Shown here: piece after piece, positions 8,527 to 17,536 of the stretch
Position numbering within the stretch: position 1 is the stretch's first letter
Layout: every line of letters begins with the position of its first letter
Assembly: GCF_000420085.1 (NCBI RefSeq)
Contig: NZ_ATUG01000003.1
Location: 1,116,001 to 1,180,000, forward strand
DNA: 64,000 nucleotides
Direction of reading: 5' to 3'
Source of the DNA: Desulfospira joergensenii DSM 10085
GTDB lineage: Bacteria; Desulfobacterota; Desulfobacteria; Desulfobacterales; Desulfobacteraceae
Translations under genes and position numbers: made by a program
Notes under the pieces: generated by a model
What the model was told of the DNA's origin: nothing
What the model saw: the letters and a program-made list of their open reading frames with translations, nothing else
Databases searched by the model: none

Positions 8527-8709
8527 TCCACGGGTTTTGAAACCCATTGAACATCAGATTGAATCCTGACAAGGCCACGACTGTTTCAAATAGTCACCGT
8601 TTTTCTTCATAGGCGTTGGGGTGTTCATTAATAGACATAGTCACCGCTTTCCTGTGAGGCTATAAGGCCGCACAGTAAGCCCGGTTCCTCTCAAGCTATG
8701 GATTCTCTT

Positions 8710-9734
8710 TCAATTTGCAGGTAGCACAACGACTTGAAACGAATCTTTATATAAGATACTTCCAGGATTTTCTGATAATAATTCATTAACCACAATCCCT
8801 GCCGCATTCTTTTCTTCCAGACTTTCAAAAGAGTCAAGAATACTGTTCCGGTCATTACCATACATATTGTAAGAACCATATAGGCTGAACGTTGTTACCA
8901 GGTGAAGCTTGGCAATCTCGATTTCCGCCTTTTTTTGTTCAATGGAGATATCATACGCGGCCACTGCCGGAAGTTCTGAAATGTCGACTGTTTCAAGCCC
9001 CCCGGTCTTAACGATCAAGTCCATTAACCGGACGTCACCCAATTGATAGGACTGCCCTGTATAAAAAGTGAGGCCTTCAAGAGTATCAGCCATTTCAAGC
9101 TGCAACGTTTCTATTGCCTGAATAGCCTCTGCAATGGCAATAGCGGCATTCCCTTGTTCCAGTTTCCCTTTGGTACCGGCTCTCACGAGCCTCCGAGTAA
9201 GCTGGTAAATTTGTTGACGACATTTCAACATATCTGTCCAGACATTTATTTTTTTTGAAGCCGGAGTCCGGTGCCATAAAGGGAAAGAATTTCTATTTTC
9301 AGATCGATCCGTTTTTGTTCAATATTTTTCTGGGCAAGTGTGACATCTCTTTGCGCATTTTGGTACTTGAAGCCCCGCTTTCCGAAATCGTATAAAAGGT
9401 ACTGGCTGGAAAGTACAACCGAATGTTGAAACCCGGAATCGTTGCCTGTAATGATCGAATCCCCAACAGATACTGTATTGTTACTATTGATATCAAGATC
9501 CTGGTTGTATTCATTGGTGAAATTCAGAGAAAGTGCAGGATAATAAATGGATTTTGTTTCTATTAAGCGTTCCTTGGTGATATCCATTTCAAGCCTGCCG
9601 ATTCTCAGATCATAAGAATTGGCCAGGGCTTTTTGCAGGATTTCATTAAAACACAACATTTGTGCTCCGGCGTGCCCGGAAAGCATGATAACAAAAAAAC
9701 CGGAACAGATTATACGTTGCAACAATATCATCAC
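8710..9734 (-). pseudogene. TolC-family outer-membrane efflux protein, frameshifted and 3'-truncated
   Basis: The first part (9734 to 9246) has a signal peptide ending near GHAGA and the TolC opening FNEILQKALANSYDLRIGRLEMDI, then LSLNFTNEYN and a LLYDFGKRGFKYQNAQRDV segment. It stops in TAA at a run of eight T on the plus strand (9249-9256). Nine would join it in frame to the helical second part (LTRRLVRAGTKGKLEQGNAA), which starts by 9231. That part reads through SFESLEEKNAAGIVV and then stops at 8710 without the last helices and strand. Together they give about 340 residues instead of the usual 420-480. Both a slippage error and decay are therefore present. Confidence 0.8.
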
Positions 9735-10884
9735 TTCATTTTATTCCGATCACCCACAATAAAAGCGCAGAACCAGAAAATGCCTTTAACCTTTCCAGTC
9801 CTGCATCGTTCTTAGCTAAATGTTATGCGTGCCAGGAATGAACGATTAGGGTCATCCAATTACCGTTGTTCCAGACATCAACCTATGCAGAAGATCCAAC
9901 CACAATCAGCAACAATAAAATCCAAAACAATTTTTTCATACCCACTCTCTTTTTGGCTTAGCAGCTGGTTGCGCCTTGGGCAATAGTACGGAAAATGTAT
10001 GTTTCCAGAACACAATCAGATGAAACAATATTTTCGTAGATGACGAATATTCCTTACTATTGCAGCAAGCAATATGTCAATAAAAAATCTATCAGCAATT
10101 TCTGTCACTGAATAAGGAGGGCGGACTTGAAACGAAGAGCAGTATATCCTTTATCGATTCGAGTAATGTAAGCAATTTTATTTCACGCTTGCTGGATGTA
10201 AAATGAGTCCAGAGCACCAGGAAACGAAAAGATCAACGATTGAAGTGTCCAATACCCAAATCGTTTGTCTATGCCCCATTTTAAAGTCAGGGATTTTCGG
10301 TGTGCAAATTCTACAAAGACTATACAAAGAAATGGCTGCATGCAAAAAAAGATGCAAACCAGACAATACTCCGCCGATCGATTGACACAACTCTGAAAAC
10401 TTTTACCTGAGTGTATGATATATACCCTAAAACCGGTTTCCCCTTAGTACATTTCATTTCACTCAATTACAATACCCAAATGAGTATCCGTTCAGGATGT
10501 CGGCTCAAAGGGAGTTTCTGTTCCGGGCGAGCCCTTTCTGCTGAATCGAAAATAGAGACCTTGCGGCATGATTAGCAACAAATTAACGGATCTATCTGGA
10601 CTAAATTATAGACACGTTTACCTCTGATTTTGGATGGTAGATTCAAGCTCAGTATGATTCATTTCACACGGGCATTATCTGGAGTATGGCTGAAATTGCT
10701 TGTCGTTTTTCAAAATTTTATTGAAAAAACTTCCTAAAATCATGGAATTTTTAATTGACAATATAAAACTGATCGGTTAGCGTAGAGTCGTGGATTACGA
10801 TTTTTTATTTATTGCAAGCGTGTACCATAAGATCTTAGAAAAATTACGATTTTAACGATAGAATTTCTCGACTGAGGAGGAATT
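9735..10884. other. AT-rich stretch without a recognisable gene
   Basis: These 1150 nt hold only short overlapping ORFs on both strands with no family match or convincing ribosome site. A minus-strand 18-codon ORF at 9883-9939 encodes MKKLFWILLLLIVVGSSA, which looks like a bare signal peptide cut off by a stop and may be the head of a lost lipoprotein gene. Composition is like the neighbouring decayed region. I see no tRNA, array or clear repeat here. Confidence 0.5.
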
Positions 10885-11556
10885 ATGATCGTCGTTTTCT
10901 TTATCTTCATCGCCTACTGGGCTTTTAGCGGCCTTATACTTCTTCTCCTGCTCTCCAAAAAGAAAAAAAAAGCAGCCTTTATCACAGGGACGGCTTTATT
11001 TTTATTACCCATTTGGGATGTAATGATAGGTTTTTTGTTCGTCTTTGTTCCGGCAAGCATTTTCTGGTCCGGAAATACCATTGAACGCCAAGTCATGGCC
11101 GATACTATTCATTACGACAATTTTTATAGAACATACGGTCCTTCAACTAGGAGAATGTTCAGAAACGAGTTTTTTTCCAATAAGAACAAATTTGCGGAAA
11201 TGGAAGTGACAGAAATTCGGGAGTATTCACTGGTTAAAGAAAAGGGGATTTACAGATTTTGGCTGGATAAATCAAATAACATCCAATTCAAAAAAATAGA
11301 CAGGATCAAAGCTAGGTATACGGTCAGAACACCTAAAGTTAGAAGATTGCCGTTAATTCCAATAAAATTTAATTCCAGAATTATTATCGACAGGGATACA
11401 AATGAGATTATTGCCCAGGGAAACCTTGTTACCCTTTCCTATAAGCCGGTTTTATATGTTCCTTTTTTTAGCTGGCTGCCCTGGCATGACAGATCCTATA
11501 GTTTATACTCAAACTCTCACATTGAAGATCTCGAATTAGACACAATCAATCCATAA
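10885..11556 (+). CDS. Hypothetical membrane protein with soluble tail (223 aa)
   Basis: A strong GAGGAGG site 6 nt before the ATG supports this start. Residues 1-25 and about 31-60 form two membrane helices (VVFFIFIAYWAFSGLILLLL; ALFLLPIWDVMIGFLFVFVP) separated by a lysine-rich loop (KKKKKAA), so both ends should face the same side. The remaining 160 residues are polar with beta-like strands and end in a hydrophobic YVPFFSWLPW segment. I do not recognise a family. A lipase-like gene begins 24 nt downstream on the same strand, so the two could form an effector-immunity or enzyme-anchor pair. That idea rests only on order. Confidence 0.6.
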   Translation: MIVVFFIFIAYWAFSGLILLLLLSKKKKKAAFITGTALFLLPIWDVMIGFLFVFVPASIFWSGNTIERQVMADTIHYDNFYRTYGPSTRRMFRNEFFSNKNKFAEMEVTEIREYSLVKEKGIYRFWLDKSNNIQFKKIDRIKARYTVRTPKVRRLPLIPIKFNSRIIIDRDTNEIIAQGNLVTLSYKPVLYVPFFSWLPWHDRSYSLYSNSHIEDLELDTINP

Positions 11557-11579
11557 TTTCATCTTCAACGGAGGACGAC

Positions 11580-12117
11580 ATGATTAAAGAATTAAACGAT
11601 CAGGTACTTGACCATGCAAAAGATACTCAATTTGCGTATTACCTACTCGAGGAAGTTGAGGGCGGAGTTTGGCAAGCTGGCAAGTATAATTTATTAGGAA
11701 TTTGAGAACCTTTAAAAGACGACAAAAAAACACATACGAAGAAATAGCTAATGCCCAAGCGGAGAATATTCTGGCCCACTATCATGATATAGGAACAGGA
11801 TTCCAGGCCACTCTCATTGAAAAAGAAGACGGCAGCAAAGTTCTTTCCATCGCTGGGACAAATTTTCCTAATCCAAATGATCTGGCAGAGAATGTTAACC
11901 TGGCACAAGGCCTTGTTCCAGAAATTCAATACCAAAAAATGACCGAGTTCTTTGATAGTCTGACCTCTGGTACTGATCCAAAGCTCACAAAAGATGACGT
12001 TCTCACTGTTACAGGGCATTCTCTGGGCGGGACTTTGGCCCAGCTATGCACAGCAACATATGCAGACTATGTGGACCATACGTACACATATAATTCACCA
12101 GGTGCTGCAAACCTTAC
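11580..12117 (+). pseudogene. Lipase-like alpha/beta hydrolase, frameshifted and 3'-truncated
   Basis: The ATG at 11580 follows a GGAGG site and encodes MIKELNDQVLDHAKDTQFAY and about 20 more residues before TGA at about 11703. One missing A (GGAATTTG for GGAAATTTG) near 11698 would continue in frame into LRTFKRRQKNTYEEIANAQA, then LSIAGTNFPNPNDLAENVNL and the nucleophile elbow TGHSLGGTLAQL. This is the class 3 lipase / DUF2974-like pattern. After YNSPGAANL the lipase pattern ends. From about 12118 the opposite strand carries a different gene that ends just as abruptly, so both are cut at a recombination junction. Confidence 0.7.
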
Positions 12118-12443
12118 CGCCCTGGATTATCAGTATAACGGATGGTCTCCAGAGACACATGCTTCTGTAAAAGCTCGGCTACCGCTTTTGAGTTTGATAA
12201 AAAATCAGACTTCGAAAACACAAACCAACTTTTTGCACGAAACTTTATATCATTGGGAACTGGTAAGTCAAAGCATGATGGATTTGGCAAATTTTTATTA
12301 AACCAGTCCGCCGTATTTACATACCAAATTTTCTCTTTTTTAGACATTCTGTTCATTCGTTTTAGGTCACCCATCGCAGCGAATATTCCTTTCTTATATT
12401 GAGTTCCCTGAAAACAAATATTAGTTTCAAACCTGATATACAT
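12118..12443 (-). pseudogene. Integron-cassette-type hypothetical gene, 3'-truncated
   Basis: The ATG lies only 7 nt after a GTTAAGT attC core, the usual layout for a cassette gene. The roughly 108-residue product begins MYIRFETNICFQGTQ and has GIFAAMGDLKRMNR, a DWFNKNLPNPSCF segment, a RAKSWFVF strand, and ends in VSLETIRYTDNPGR. From memory, small cassette-encoded proteins of this pattern usually continue with IVYEDxxQV after the PG. Here the frame instead runs into lipase sequence at about 12118 and stops. The function of the family is unknown. The missing tail marks a deletion or recombination junction. Confidence 0.5.
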
Positions 12444-12450
12444 ATTTTTG

Positions 12451-12508
12451 ACTTAACGTCGCTAATCAGCCGCGCGCCTTTCCGCGTCGGCTGAATTAGC
12501 CTGGTTAT
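12451..12508 (-). repeat. attC-like recombination site 1
   Basis: Read on the minus strand, this 58-nt site has an R'' end with ATAACC, arms GCTAATTCAGCCGACGCG and CGCGCGGCTGATTAGC that pair except for two unpaired bases, and an R' core GTTAAGT. The unpaired bases in one arm are the diagnostic feature of folded attC sites. It overlaps the 3' end of the four-helix membrane gene and lies 7 nt before the next cassette ORF, as attC sites do. Confidence 0.7.
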
Positions 12509-12914
12509 ACCGATCTGTTTTGTGGAAATAGGCCAAGTAACCCACAACTGTTCCAACTGCGATAAAGAAGGCTGCCATGATCCATGTTTCCTGCGAAGGG
12601 TTATTTCCAGTCTGCAGTGTTAGTTGTGGAAGGGCAATCAAGAAGGTGCCTTTAAGAAAAAACATCACGCCCAATGTTGTCACGAGAATTTGAAGCACTC
12701 CCCTCCAGCAAAAGTGAATCACAAGAATAGTCATCCCTATGAAGAAATGGACCATTCCCGAGAGGTTGATTAGTACTGGATCCGATCCTGTATGCGCAAT
12801 CATGGAACTGTAATATTCGTCAGATATCAGGAAACCCAATCCGGTTATCAACAGGTAAATTGATAAGACTCTTGCTATCAAAACTGTTTTATCAGGAATA
12901 CTATGTGTTTTCAT
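12462..12914 (-). CDS. Cassette-borne four-helix membrane protein (150 aa)
   Basis: The start at 12914 was chosen because the next in-frame ATG upstream (13016) would run through an attC-like site. The protein has four hydrophobic helices: about 12-30 (IARVLSIYLLITGLGFLI), 49-66 (LSGMVHFFIGMTILVIHF), 72-93 (ILVTTLGVMFFLKGTFLIAL) and 110-127 (MAAFFIAVGTVVGYLAYF). The short polar ends include a basic/acidic C-terminal tail. I do not recognise a family. The ATG lies about 20 nt after a GTTATGC core. The 3' end overlaps the following attC-like site, which means the final codons double as recombination sequence. Confidence 0.6.
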   Translation of the reverse strand: MKTHSIPDKTVLIARVLSIYLLITGLGFLISDEYYSSMIAHTGSDPVLINLSGMVHFFIGMTILVIHFCWRGVLQILVTTLGVMFFLKGTFLIALPQLTLQTGNNPSQETWIMAAFFIAVGTVVGYLAYFHKTDRYNQANSADAERRAAD

Positions 12915-12932
12915 ATTTCTTCGCTTTCTGAA

Positions 12933-12996
12933 GCATAACGTTTGAATTAATGGGTTGGGGCGCGTTTTTTGCCCCAATCCCTCTTCAATGATTTGT
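12933..12996 (-). repeat. attC-like recombination site 2
   Basis: On the minus strand, CATTGAAGAGGGATTGGGGC and GCCCCAACCCATTAATTCAA form an imperfect palindrome with bulges, followed by the core GTTATGC and then, about 20 nt on, the ATG of the four-helix gene. The R'' end (ACACAAATC) matches the consensus only loosely, so the boundary on that side is uncertain. Its own cassette gene has been displaced by the intron and insertion sequence beyond it. Confidence 0.55.
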
Positions 12997-13050
12997 GTGT
13001 GCCGGGCACGGCACATGTTCTTAAAAGTGAGTCAACCGTAAATAATTTTA

Positions 13051-14858
13051 GTGCGTTTGGCAAGTCTTAGACCCAGCCTGATGGAGGCGAAGGGTGTAGC
13101 GGCATGGCAACGGGGCCCCGGTGACGGTGCTTCGGGAGGAAGCCGCCCTGCTGCGGCAGGGTACCGCAAAGGTACGGGATGACGAACAGGAATCGGGTAT
13201 AAGGCGCACACGCCGGGACGAGCCTGCACAACAAGGTAAAGTCCTCTATCCATCTTAAGGCGTGTCCGTAAACCCGGCATTCACGTACTGAAAGACATGT
13301 GTTTACCCCGGGAGATCTCCCATGTGCCGCAAAGGCTGAGAATCGGGCAACCGGTTCTGACCGCATGGGAGAAGTCAGCAGAAGGCATAGTAGCCGGTGT
13401 AAACGAGCCCCTTAAAAAACGGGGAGGACTCACTCCGGTGAAGGCCTGAACGGTGCCCGGCCCAAATGGCCCGGGTAAATGATAATGACAATTAGGAGGT
13501 GTGTACTTGTGAATATAAAGCCACAGCAGATGGAAATATTCCCAGCGTCACAGCTTGCCGAACGTCTGGGAAGAAGTGACCGGTTAATGGAAATGATCCT
13601 TGAACGCAACAACATGACACTGGCCTGGAAACGGGTGTGTGCCAATAAAGGAGCCCCCGGTGTTGACGGTATGAGAACCGATCAACTGGGGAAATACCTG
13701 GAAAAGCACTGGCCGAAGATCAAGCAGGCCCTGCTTAAAGGCATGTACCAGCCACTTCCGGCAAGGAGGAAAGAGATTCCCAAACCGGATGGCGGCGTAC
13801 GCCTATTAGGCATCCCGACAGTGCTTGACCGGTGTATCCAGCAAGCCGTATCCCAAATCCTGGAACAGATCTGGGAACCTGTCTTTTCTGAATTCAGCTA
13901 TGGGTTCAGGCCCGGCAGATCCGCCCACGATGCCTTGATACAGGGTAAAAGATACATGGTGGAAGGATACACCTATGTTGTCGATATGGACTTGTCTAAA
14001 TTCTTCGACCGGGTAAATCACGACCGCCTGATGAGCAGGCTCGCCTCAAGGATAGAGGATAAACGTGTCTTAAAACTGATACGGCAATATCTGAAATCCG
14101 GCGTCATGATCGAAGGGTGCGTGATTTATGCGGAAGAAGGAACTCCCCAGGGAGGCCCGCTTTCTCCTCTGCTGTCCAACATCGTTCTGGATGAGCTGGA
14201 TAAGGAACTGGAGAAAAGAGGACACAGATATGTCCGATATGCCGATGATTTCAGGATCTATTTCAAAAGCCTGAAAGCAGCCGTACGGGTTGAGCAGAGT
14301 ATCACCAGATTTTTGACAGTGAAACTCAGGCTCAAAGTAAACCAGGACAAAAGCGCCGTCAGCCGGCCATGGCTGCGTAAATTTCTCGGGTTTACATATT
14401 TCCAAATGTGTGGACAGTCCAAGATCCGTATCCATGCCAAAAGTATGAAACGCCTCAAAGACAAGGTCAGGGAATTGATTTGTCGCAGTCGGGGCAAGAA
14501 TCTTTGGCAGGTTATCCGGGATCTGAACATGCTCTTCCGGGGATGGTGGAATTACTTCCGGCTTTCAGAAGCCAATGCCTTCCTCAAAGGGCTTAAGATC
14601 TGGGTAATGAGGAGATTGCGGAGCCTTGTCTGGAAACACTGGAAAAATGCGAAAACCCGGGTACGCAACCTGGAAAAACTTGGAATAGCTCACGCAGATG
14701 CCATGCTTTGCGGCAATGCCCGCAAGAAATACTGGCGCATGAGCAAGGTCAAGTGGGCCGCCATTGCCATGCCGGAAAAGTTCTTTGTGGCGCAAGGATT
14801 GTATCTGCCCGGAAACTGACTTTCCTGATTGTAAAAGTCAAATACCTCCCGTACACTC
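13051..14858 (+). mobile_element. Group II intron with RT gene, 3' end lost
   Basis: The element starts with the consensus GTGCG at 13051. It contains about 450 nt of structured leader with the segment AGAAGTCAGCAGAAGGCATA, which is also found, slightly changed, in the second intron at 36.6 kb. It then carries a reverse transcriptase/maturase gene (13509-14819). The expected domain V hairpin and domain VI after the gene are absent: only about 40 nt remain before the left end of an IS481-type element. The intron therefore cannot self-splice as it stands. It lies between attC-like sites, the known preferred neighbourhood of group IIC-attC introns. Confidence 0.75.
13509..14819 (+). CDS. ltrA: Group II intron reverse transcriptase/maturase
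   Basis: The 436-residue protein starts at GTG 13509 behind AGGAGG. Alternatives upstream lack a ribosome site. It has RT0-RT7 blocks (NKGAPGVDGM; RLLGIPTVLDRCIQQAV; FRPGRSAHDAL; VDMDLSKFFDRVNHD; GTPQGGPLSPLLSNI) with the polymerase motif YVRYADDF. The maturase X domain follows (LFRGWWNYFRLSEANAF). No HNH endonuclease domain is evident. Such enzymes splice the intron RNA and copy it into DNA. The enzyme is intact, but its host intron has lost domains V and VI, so any activity would have to act on other introns, for example the ORF-less one at 36 kb. Confidence 0.9.
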   Translation: MNIKPQQMEIFPASQLAERLGRSDRLMEMILERNNMTLAWKRVCANKGAPGVDGMRTDQLGKYLEKHWPKIKQALLKGMYQPLPARRKEIPKPDGGVRLLGIPTVLDRCIQQAVSQILEQIWEPVFSEFSYGFRPGRSAHDALIQGKRYMVEGYTYVVDMDLSKFFDRVNHDRLMSRLASRIEDKRVLKLIRQYLKSGVMIEGCVIYAEEGTPQGGPLSPLLSNIVLDELDKELEKRGHRYVRYADDFRIYFKSLKAAVRVEQSITRFLTVKLRLKVNQDKSAVSRPWLRKFLGFTYFQMCGQSKIRIHAKSMKRLKDKVRELICRSRGKNLWQVIRDLNMLFRGWWNYFRLSEANAFLKGLKIWVMRRLRSLVWKHWKNAKTRVRNLEKLGIAHADAMLCGNARKKYWRMSKVKWAAIAMPEKFFVAQGLYLPGN

Positions 14859-15974
14859 AGCCTTCTCGGCGCCTATTTTTTATTAGGCGGATTCCTTTTC
14901 CATTCTTCCTTTAATTTCTATCCCCATTTGAAACGTTTCAAATGGGCGTCGTCCCTGGTTGCGGTATCCCCGGTGAGGCCGTTCATAGTTGTAATAGTGC
15001 AGCCACTTGTCGAGATCTTCCTGTAAAGCGGAAACGGACTCATATAGCTTTTTCCGGAAAGCCGTACGGAAAAATTCGTCCAAAATTGTCCTGTTGAATC
15101 TTTCCACAAATCCGTTCGTCCTTGGACTGGCCACCTTTGTTTTCCGGTGATTGATATCATTGAGTTCAAGGAAGATCTCGTATAAATGGATCGTTGGCCG
15201 CCCTTTGAATTCCGTACCGTTGTCTGTAAGGATATTCTCAATACAGATATCGTTCTCTTCGTAAAAAGGAAGAACCCTGTCATACAGGACATCCGCCGCT
15301 GTTTCCGGGCGCTTACTGGTGTATAACTTACCAAAAGCAAAGCTGCCATATGTATCAACAACGGCTTGTAGGTATACCCTGCCAACGCCTTTGAGTCGCC
15401 CGACATAAAACGTATCCTGGCATAGCAGGTAACCAGAGTAATGGCTTTCCACATTCCGTTCTTTGAACTCAGGATTGGCCTTTTCCAGCAAGCGGATCTG
15501 GGTCTCTGTTAATTCAAAATCTTCAGACAACGACTCTTCAAGCTTTAAGAGGCGTTTGTATTTTGTCTCCATTCCAGCCTTTTTCCAGATATTGCGGATC
15601 GTGGTCGCACAGACAGCAAGGCCTTCAAGAGCGAGCTGATCAGCAATCCGTTGCTGGCCGAAAGCAGGGTTTTCCAATGAAAGTGCAATGATGCGATTTT
15701 TGGTGTCTTCAGAAATTTCGTTAGGGTGTGGTCCTGGGATTGGTGGTCTGTCAATCAAGCCTTCAAATCCATACTCCTGGAAAGATCTTTTGTACTCGTA
15801 GAACTGGCTTCGAGATACCTTGTGCATCTGGCAGGCTTTGGATACGTTCCCCAATTTTTCAGCAAGCTGTAGCAAAGTCAGTCTTTTCTGTGCTAATTTC
15901 TTTTTGGCGGTCATAATGCTCTTCTCCTTTTGGACATATTTTTGATTGGCGTTAAAAATATATCCGAGAAGGCT
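14859..15974 (-). mobile_element. IS481-type insertion sequence
   Basis: The ends carry an exact 11-bp terminal inverted repeat: AGCCTTCTCGG at 14859-14869 and CCGAGAAGGCT at 15964-15974. The single transposase gene fills the element on the minus strand. No clear target duplication is visible (ACTC and TATC flank the ends), so the true ends may lie a few bases further out or the flanks may have changed. It has cut off the 3' end of the group II intron. Confidence 0.75.
14883..15914 (-). CDS. IS481-family DDE transposase
   Basis: The start at 15914 has AGGAGA 8 nt upstream. The longer in-frame reading to 15986 runs out through the element end. Residues about 10-60 hold a helix-turn-helix (LAEKLGNVSKACQMHKVSRS), a second HTH-like block follows, then an rve integrase core with VDTYGSFAFG, ILTDNGTEFKG (second Asp) and PRTNGFVERFNRTILDEFF (Glu). 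The C-terminus ends in the RPHRGYRNQGRRP segment typical of the family. The 343-residue gene appears intact. Confidence 0.88.
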   Translation of the reverse strand: MTAKKKLAQKRLTLLQLAEKLGNVSKACQMHKVSRSQFYEYKRSFQEYGFEGLIDRPPIPGPHPNEISEDTKNRIIALSLENPAFGQQRIADQLALEGLAVCATTIRNIWKKAGMETKYKRLLKLEESLSEDFELTETQIRLLEKANPEFKERNVESHYSGYLLCQDTFYVGRLKGVGRVYLQAVVDTYGSFAFGKLYTSKRPETAADVLYDRVLPFYEENDICIENILTDNGTEFKGRPTIHLYEIFLELNDINHRKTKVASPRTNGFVERFNRTILDEFFRTAFRKKLYESVSALQEDLDKWLHYYNYERPHRGYRNQGRRPFETFQMGIEIKGRMEKESA

Positions 15975-15981
15975 TATCACC

Positions 15982-16028
15982 GCCACCTCTCACTGGGGAT
16001 TATTGGAAGGTCCCCAGTGAGAGGTGGC
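15982..16028. repeat. 18-bp perfect inverted repeat beside the IS481 end
   Basis: The arms at 15982-15999 and 16011-16028 are fully complementary over 18 bp around an 11-nt loop (TTATTGGAAGG). There is no T-run after it on either strand, so it is not a standard terminator, and the perfect pairing without bulges is unlike an attC site. It lies between the IS right end and the broken methyltransferase gene. Confidence 0.7.
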
Positions 16029-16044
16029 TATGCCTATGGCAATT

Positions 16045-16604
16045 TCAAACTGTCCGGTAGGATCTTAACTTTTCCACTTCACTGAAACTTGCGTTAATTA
16101 AGTCCATACCTTGCTCTGAAAGGAATTTCTCATATGCTGATTCACCCATACTGTAATGATTAACTGTGTATTCTCCTACCTTTCCAGTGCACTCATCAGC
16201 TTCCTTTCCACCGGTAAATAAAAATCGTCCTTCAGGTTTTAACAATTTACTTACAGCTATCATCGTTTTTCGTTGTAGTTCAATTCGCAAATGGCAAATT
16301 GAACCCCAACTGAAAATGAAATCCCATTTTCCTGAAATCTGATCGATATCAGACATTTATAGCAACCTACAATCAGCATTTTGCACATTTTTCAAGTAGG
16401 CATCCAACATGGGCTACTATCAATTCCACAGTATTCTTTAACAATCGGGGATATCGCTTTTGCTATAGGGTGTCCTGTGCCACATCCAAGATCAAGTACT
16501 CTTATATCATTCCCCAAAATGCCGACTTCATGGAGTATGTCTTTGACTCCAATGTTACTCCTCATTGAATCATATGTAGCACCTACTTTATTATATATAC
16601 TCAT
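16045..16604 (-). pseudogene. Cassette-borne SAM methyltransferase, frameshifted and interrupted
   Basis: The ATG at 16604 follows a GTTAAGT core by about 13 nt. The first part encodes MSIYNKVGATYDSMRSNIGV and the SAM-binding motif VLDLGCGTGHPIAKAI, then loses frame after GIDSSP. Shifting frame gives MLDAYLKNVQNADCRLL, then an in-frame TAA, directly followed in the same frame by MSDIDQISGKWDFIFSWGSI and LLKPEGRFLFTGG to 16045. One frameshift and one nonsense change therefore break a class I methyltransferase of about 185 residues. The substrate is unknown. Confidence 0.75.
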
Positions 16605-16617
16605 GGTCCTTTTTTAC

Positions 16618-16686
16618 ACTTAACGGTTGAGCTGAGAGGTGCGCCAGTTATGGCGCATCCTTCTCCAGCGATTTGTTTTGTTTAGT
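16618..16686 (-). repeat. attC-like recombination site 3
   Basis: On the minus strand, GCTGGAGAAGGATGCGCC and GGCGCACCTCTCAGC pair with bulged extra bases in one arm around a 6-nt loop. The R' core is GTTAAGT, and the R'' end (ACTAAAC) falls at the stop codon of the signal-peptidase gene. The next cassette ORF starts about 13 nt beyond the core. This is the clearest of the attC-like sites in the first cluster. Confidence 0.7.
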
Positions 16687-17536
16687 TTATAGTTTTACCG
16701 ATTCTATCCCATCGGATCTTTGAGTTTTCTCTATCCCAAGACCAGTATATTATAAAGGCTTTTCCAGTTACTGAGGGTTTTTTTACAAAACCCCAGAAGC
16801 GACTATCATGGCTATTATCTCTGTTGTCTCCCATAACAAAAACTGAATCCTCAGGGACCTCTACAGTACGTAAATTATCTCTGGTAGATAGATTACCCGG
16901 AAGTATTCTGCTATCAAGATGAATTACATAAGGCTCTTCTATCTGATCCCGGTTAATAAAAACCTTTTTGTTTTTGATTTCGATTTCATCGCCGCCAACG
17001 GCAATAACTCTTTTGATATATTCTTTTGATGGATCTTCTGGATAAGGGAAAATGATCATTTCGCCTTTTTGAAGCCCATTTTTTAGTGCTAAACCTTTTT
17101 TGCAAAGTATTTGATCTCCCACCAATAATGTTGGTTTCAATGACCCCGCAGGTATTTTATATGCCTGGATCATATATTCCTTTATGGAATTAGATATTAT
17201 TGGCTGAATAACCAATGAAGTGCATATAACTATGCCCAGATATAGATACCACCTATTGAAGCTTTTGATTTGGTAAACAGGCCGAGCCTTTTGTGCAATT
17301 CGAATTGCGTCAATGAGACAATAGAGGAAATATGCGGAACCAAATAACAAAGCCCCTATAAGAGTTATAAATGAAGGCAATAAATAAACAACCGTCATGC
17401 AAAGAACTAAAACAAGATATTGCCCCAGATAGAAGAATGATCCCTTCTTTAGTTTTCCAGAGTAAATGTGTCCCAAACCAATTGTCAAAAATGTTAAAAG
17501 TGCTGCTATCCATATTTTTCTTGGTTTGTTTTCCAT
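16682..17536 (-). CDS. Signal peptidase I-like protein with N-terminal membrane extension, in a gene cassette
   Basis: The 284-residue product has about four hydrophobic helices in residues 8-125, then the type I signal peptidase core: catalytic Ser in KIPAGSLKPTLLVGDQ, catalytic Lys in YIKRVIAVGGD, and the MGDNRDNSHDSRFWG box. The usual Ser-Met pair is Ser-Leu here. Housekeeping LepB has two membrane helices, so the extra N-terminal helices suggest a specialised enzyme. The gene lies between an attC-like site at its 3' end and the 17622-17687 repeat on its 5' side, which marks it as a mobile cassette rather than the chromosomal lepB. Confidence 0.85.
   Translation of the reverse strand: MENKPRKIWIAALLTFLTIGLGHIYSGKLKKGSFFYLGQYLVLVLCMTVVYLLPSFITLIGALLFGSAYFLYCLIDAIRIAQKARPVYQIKSFNRWYLYLGIVICTSLVIQPIISNSIKEYMIQAYKIPAGSLKPTLLVGDQILCKKGLALKNGLQKGEMIIFPYPEDPSKEYIKRVIAVGGDEIEIKNKKVFINRDQIEEPYVIHLDSRILPGNLSTRDNLRTVEVPEDSVFVMGDNRDNSHDSRFWGFVKKPSVTGKAFIIYWSWDRENSKIRWDRIGKTIN

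Noticed and set aside
12142..12402. Plus-strand ORF across the lipase/cassette joint
   Set aside because: It reads the opposite strand of the cassette gene and has no start signal; the minus-strand gene with its attC core explains the region better.
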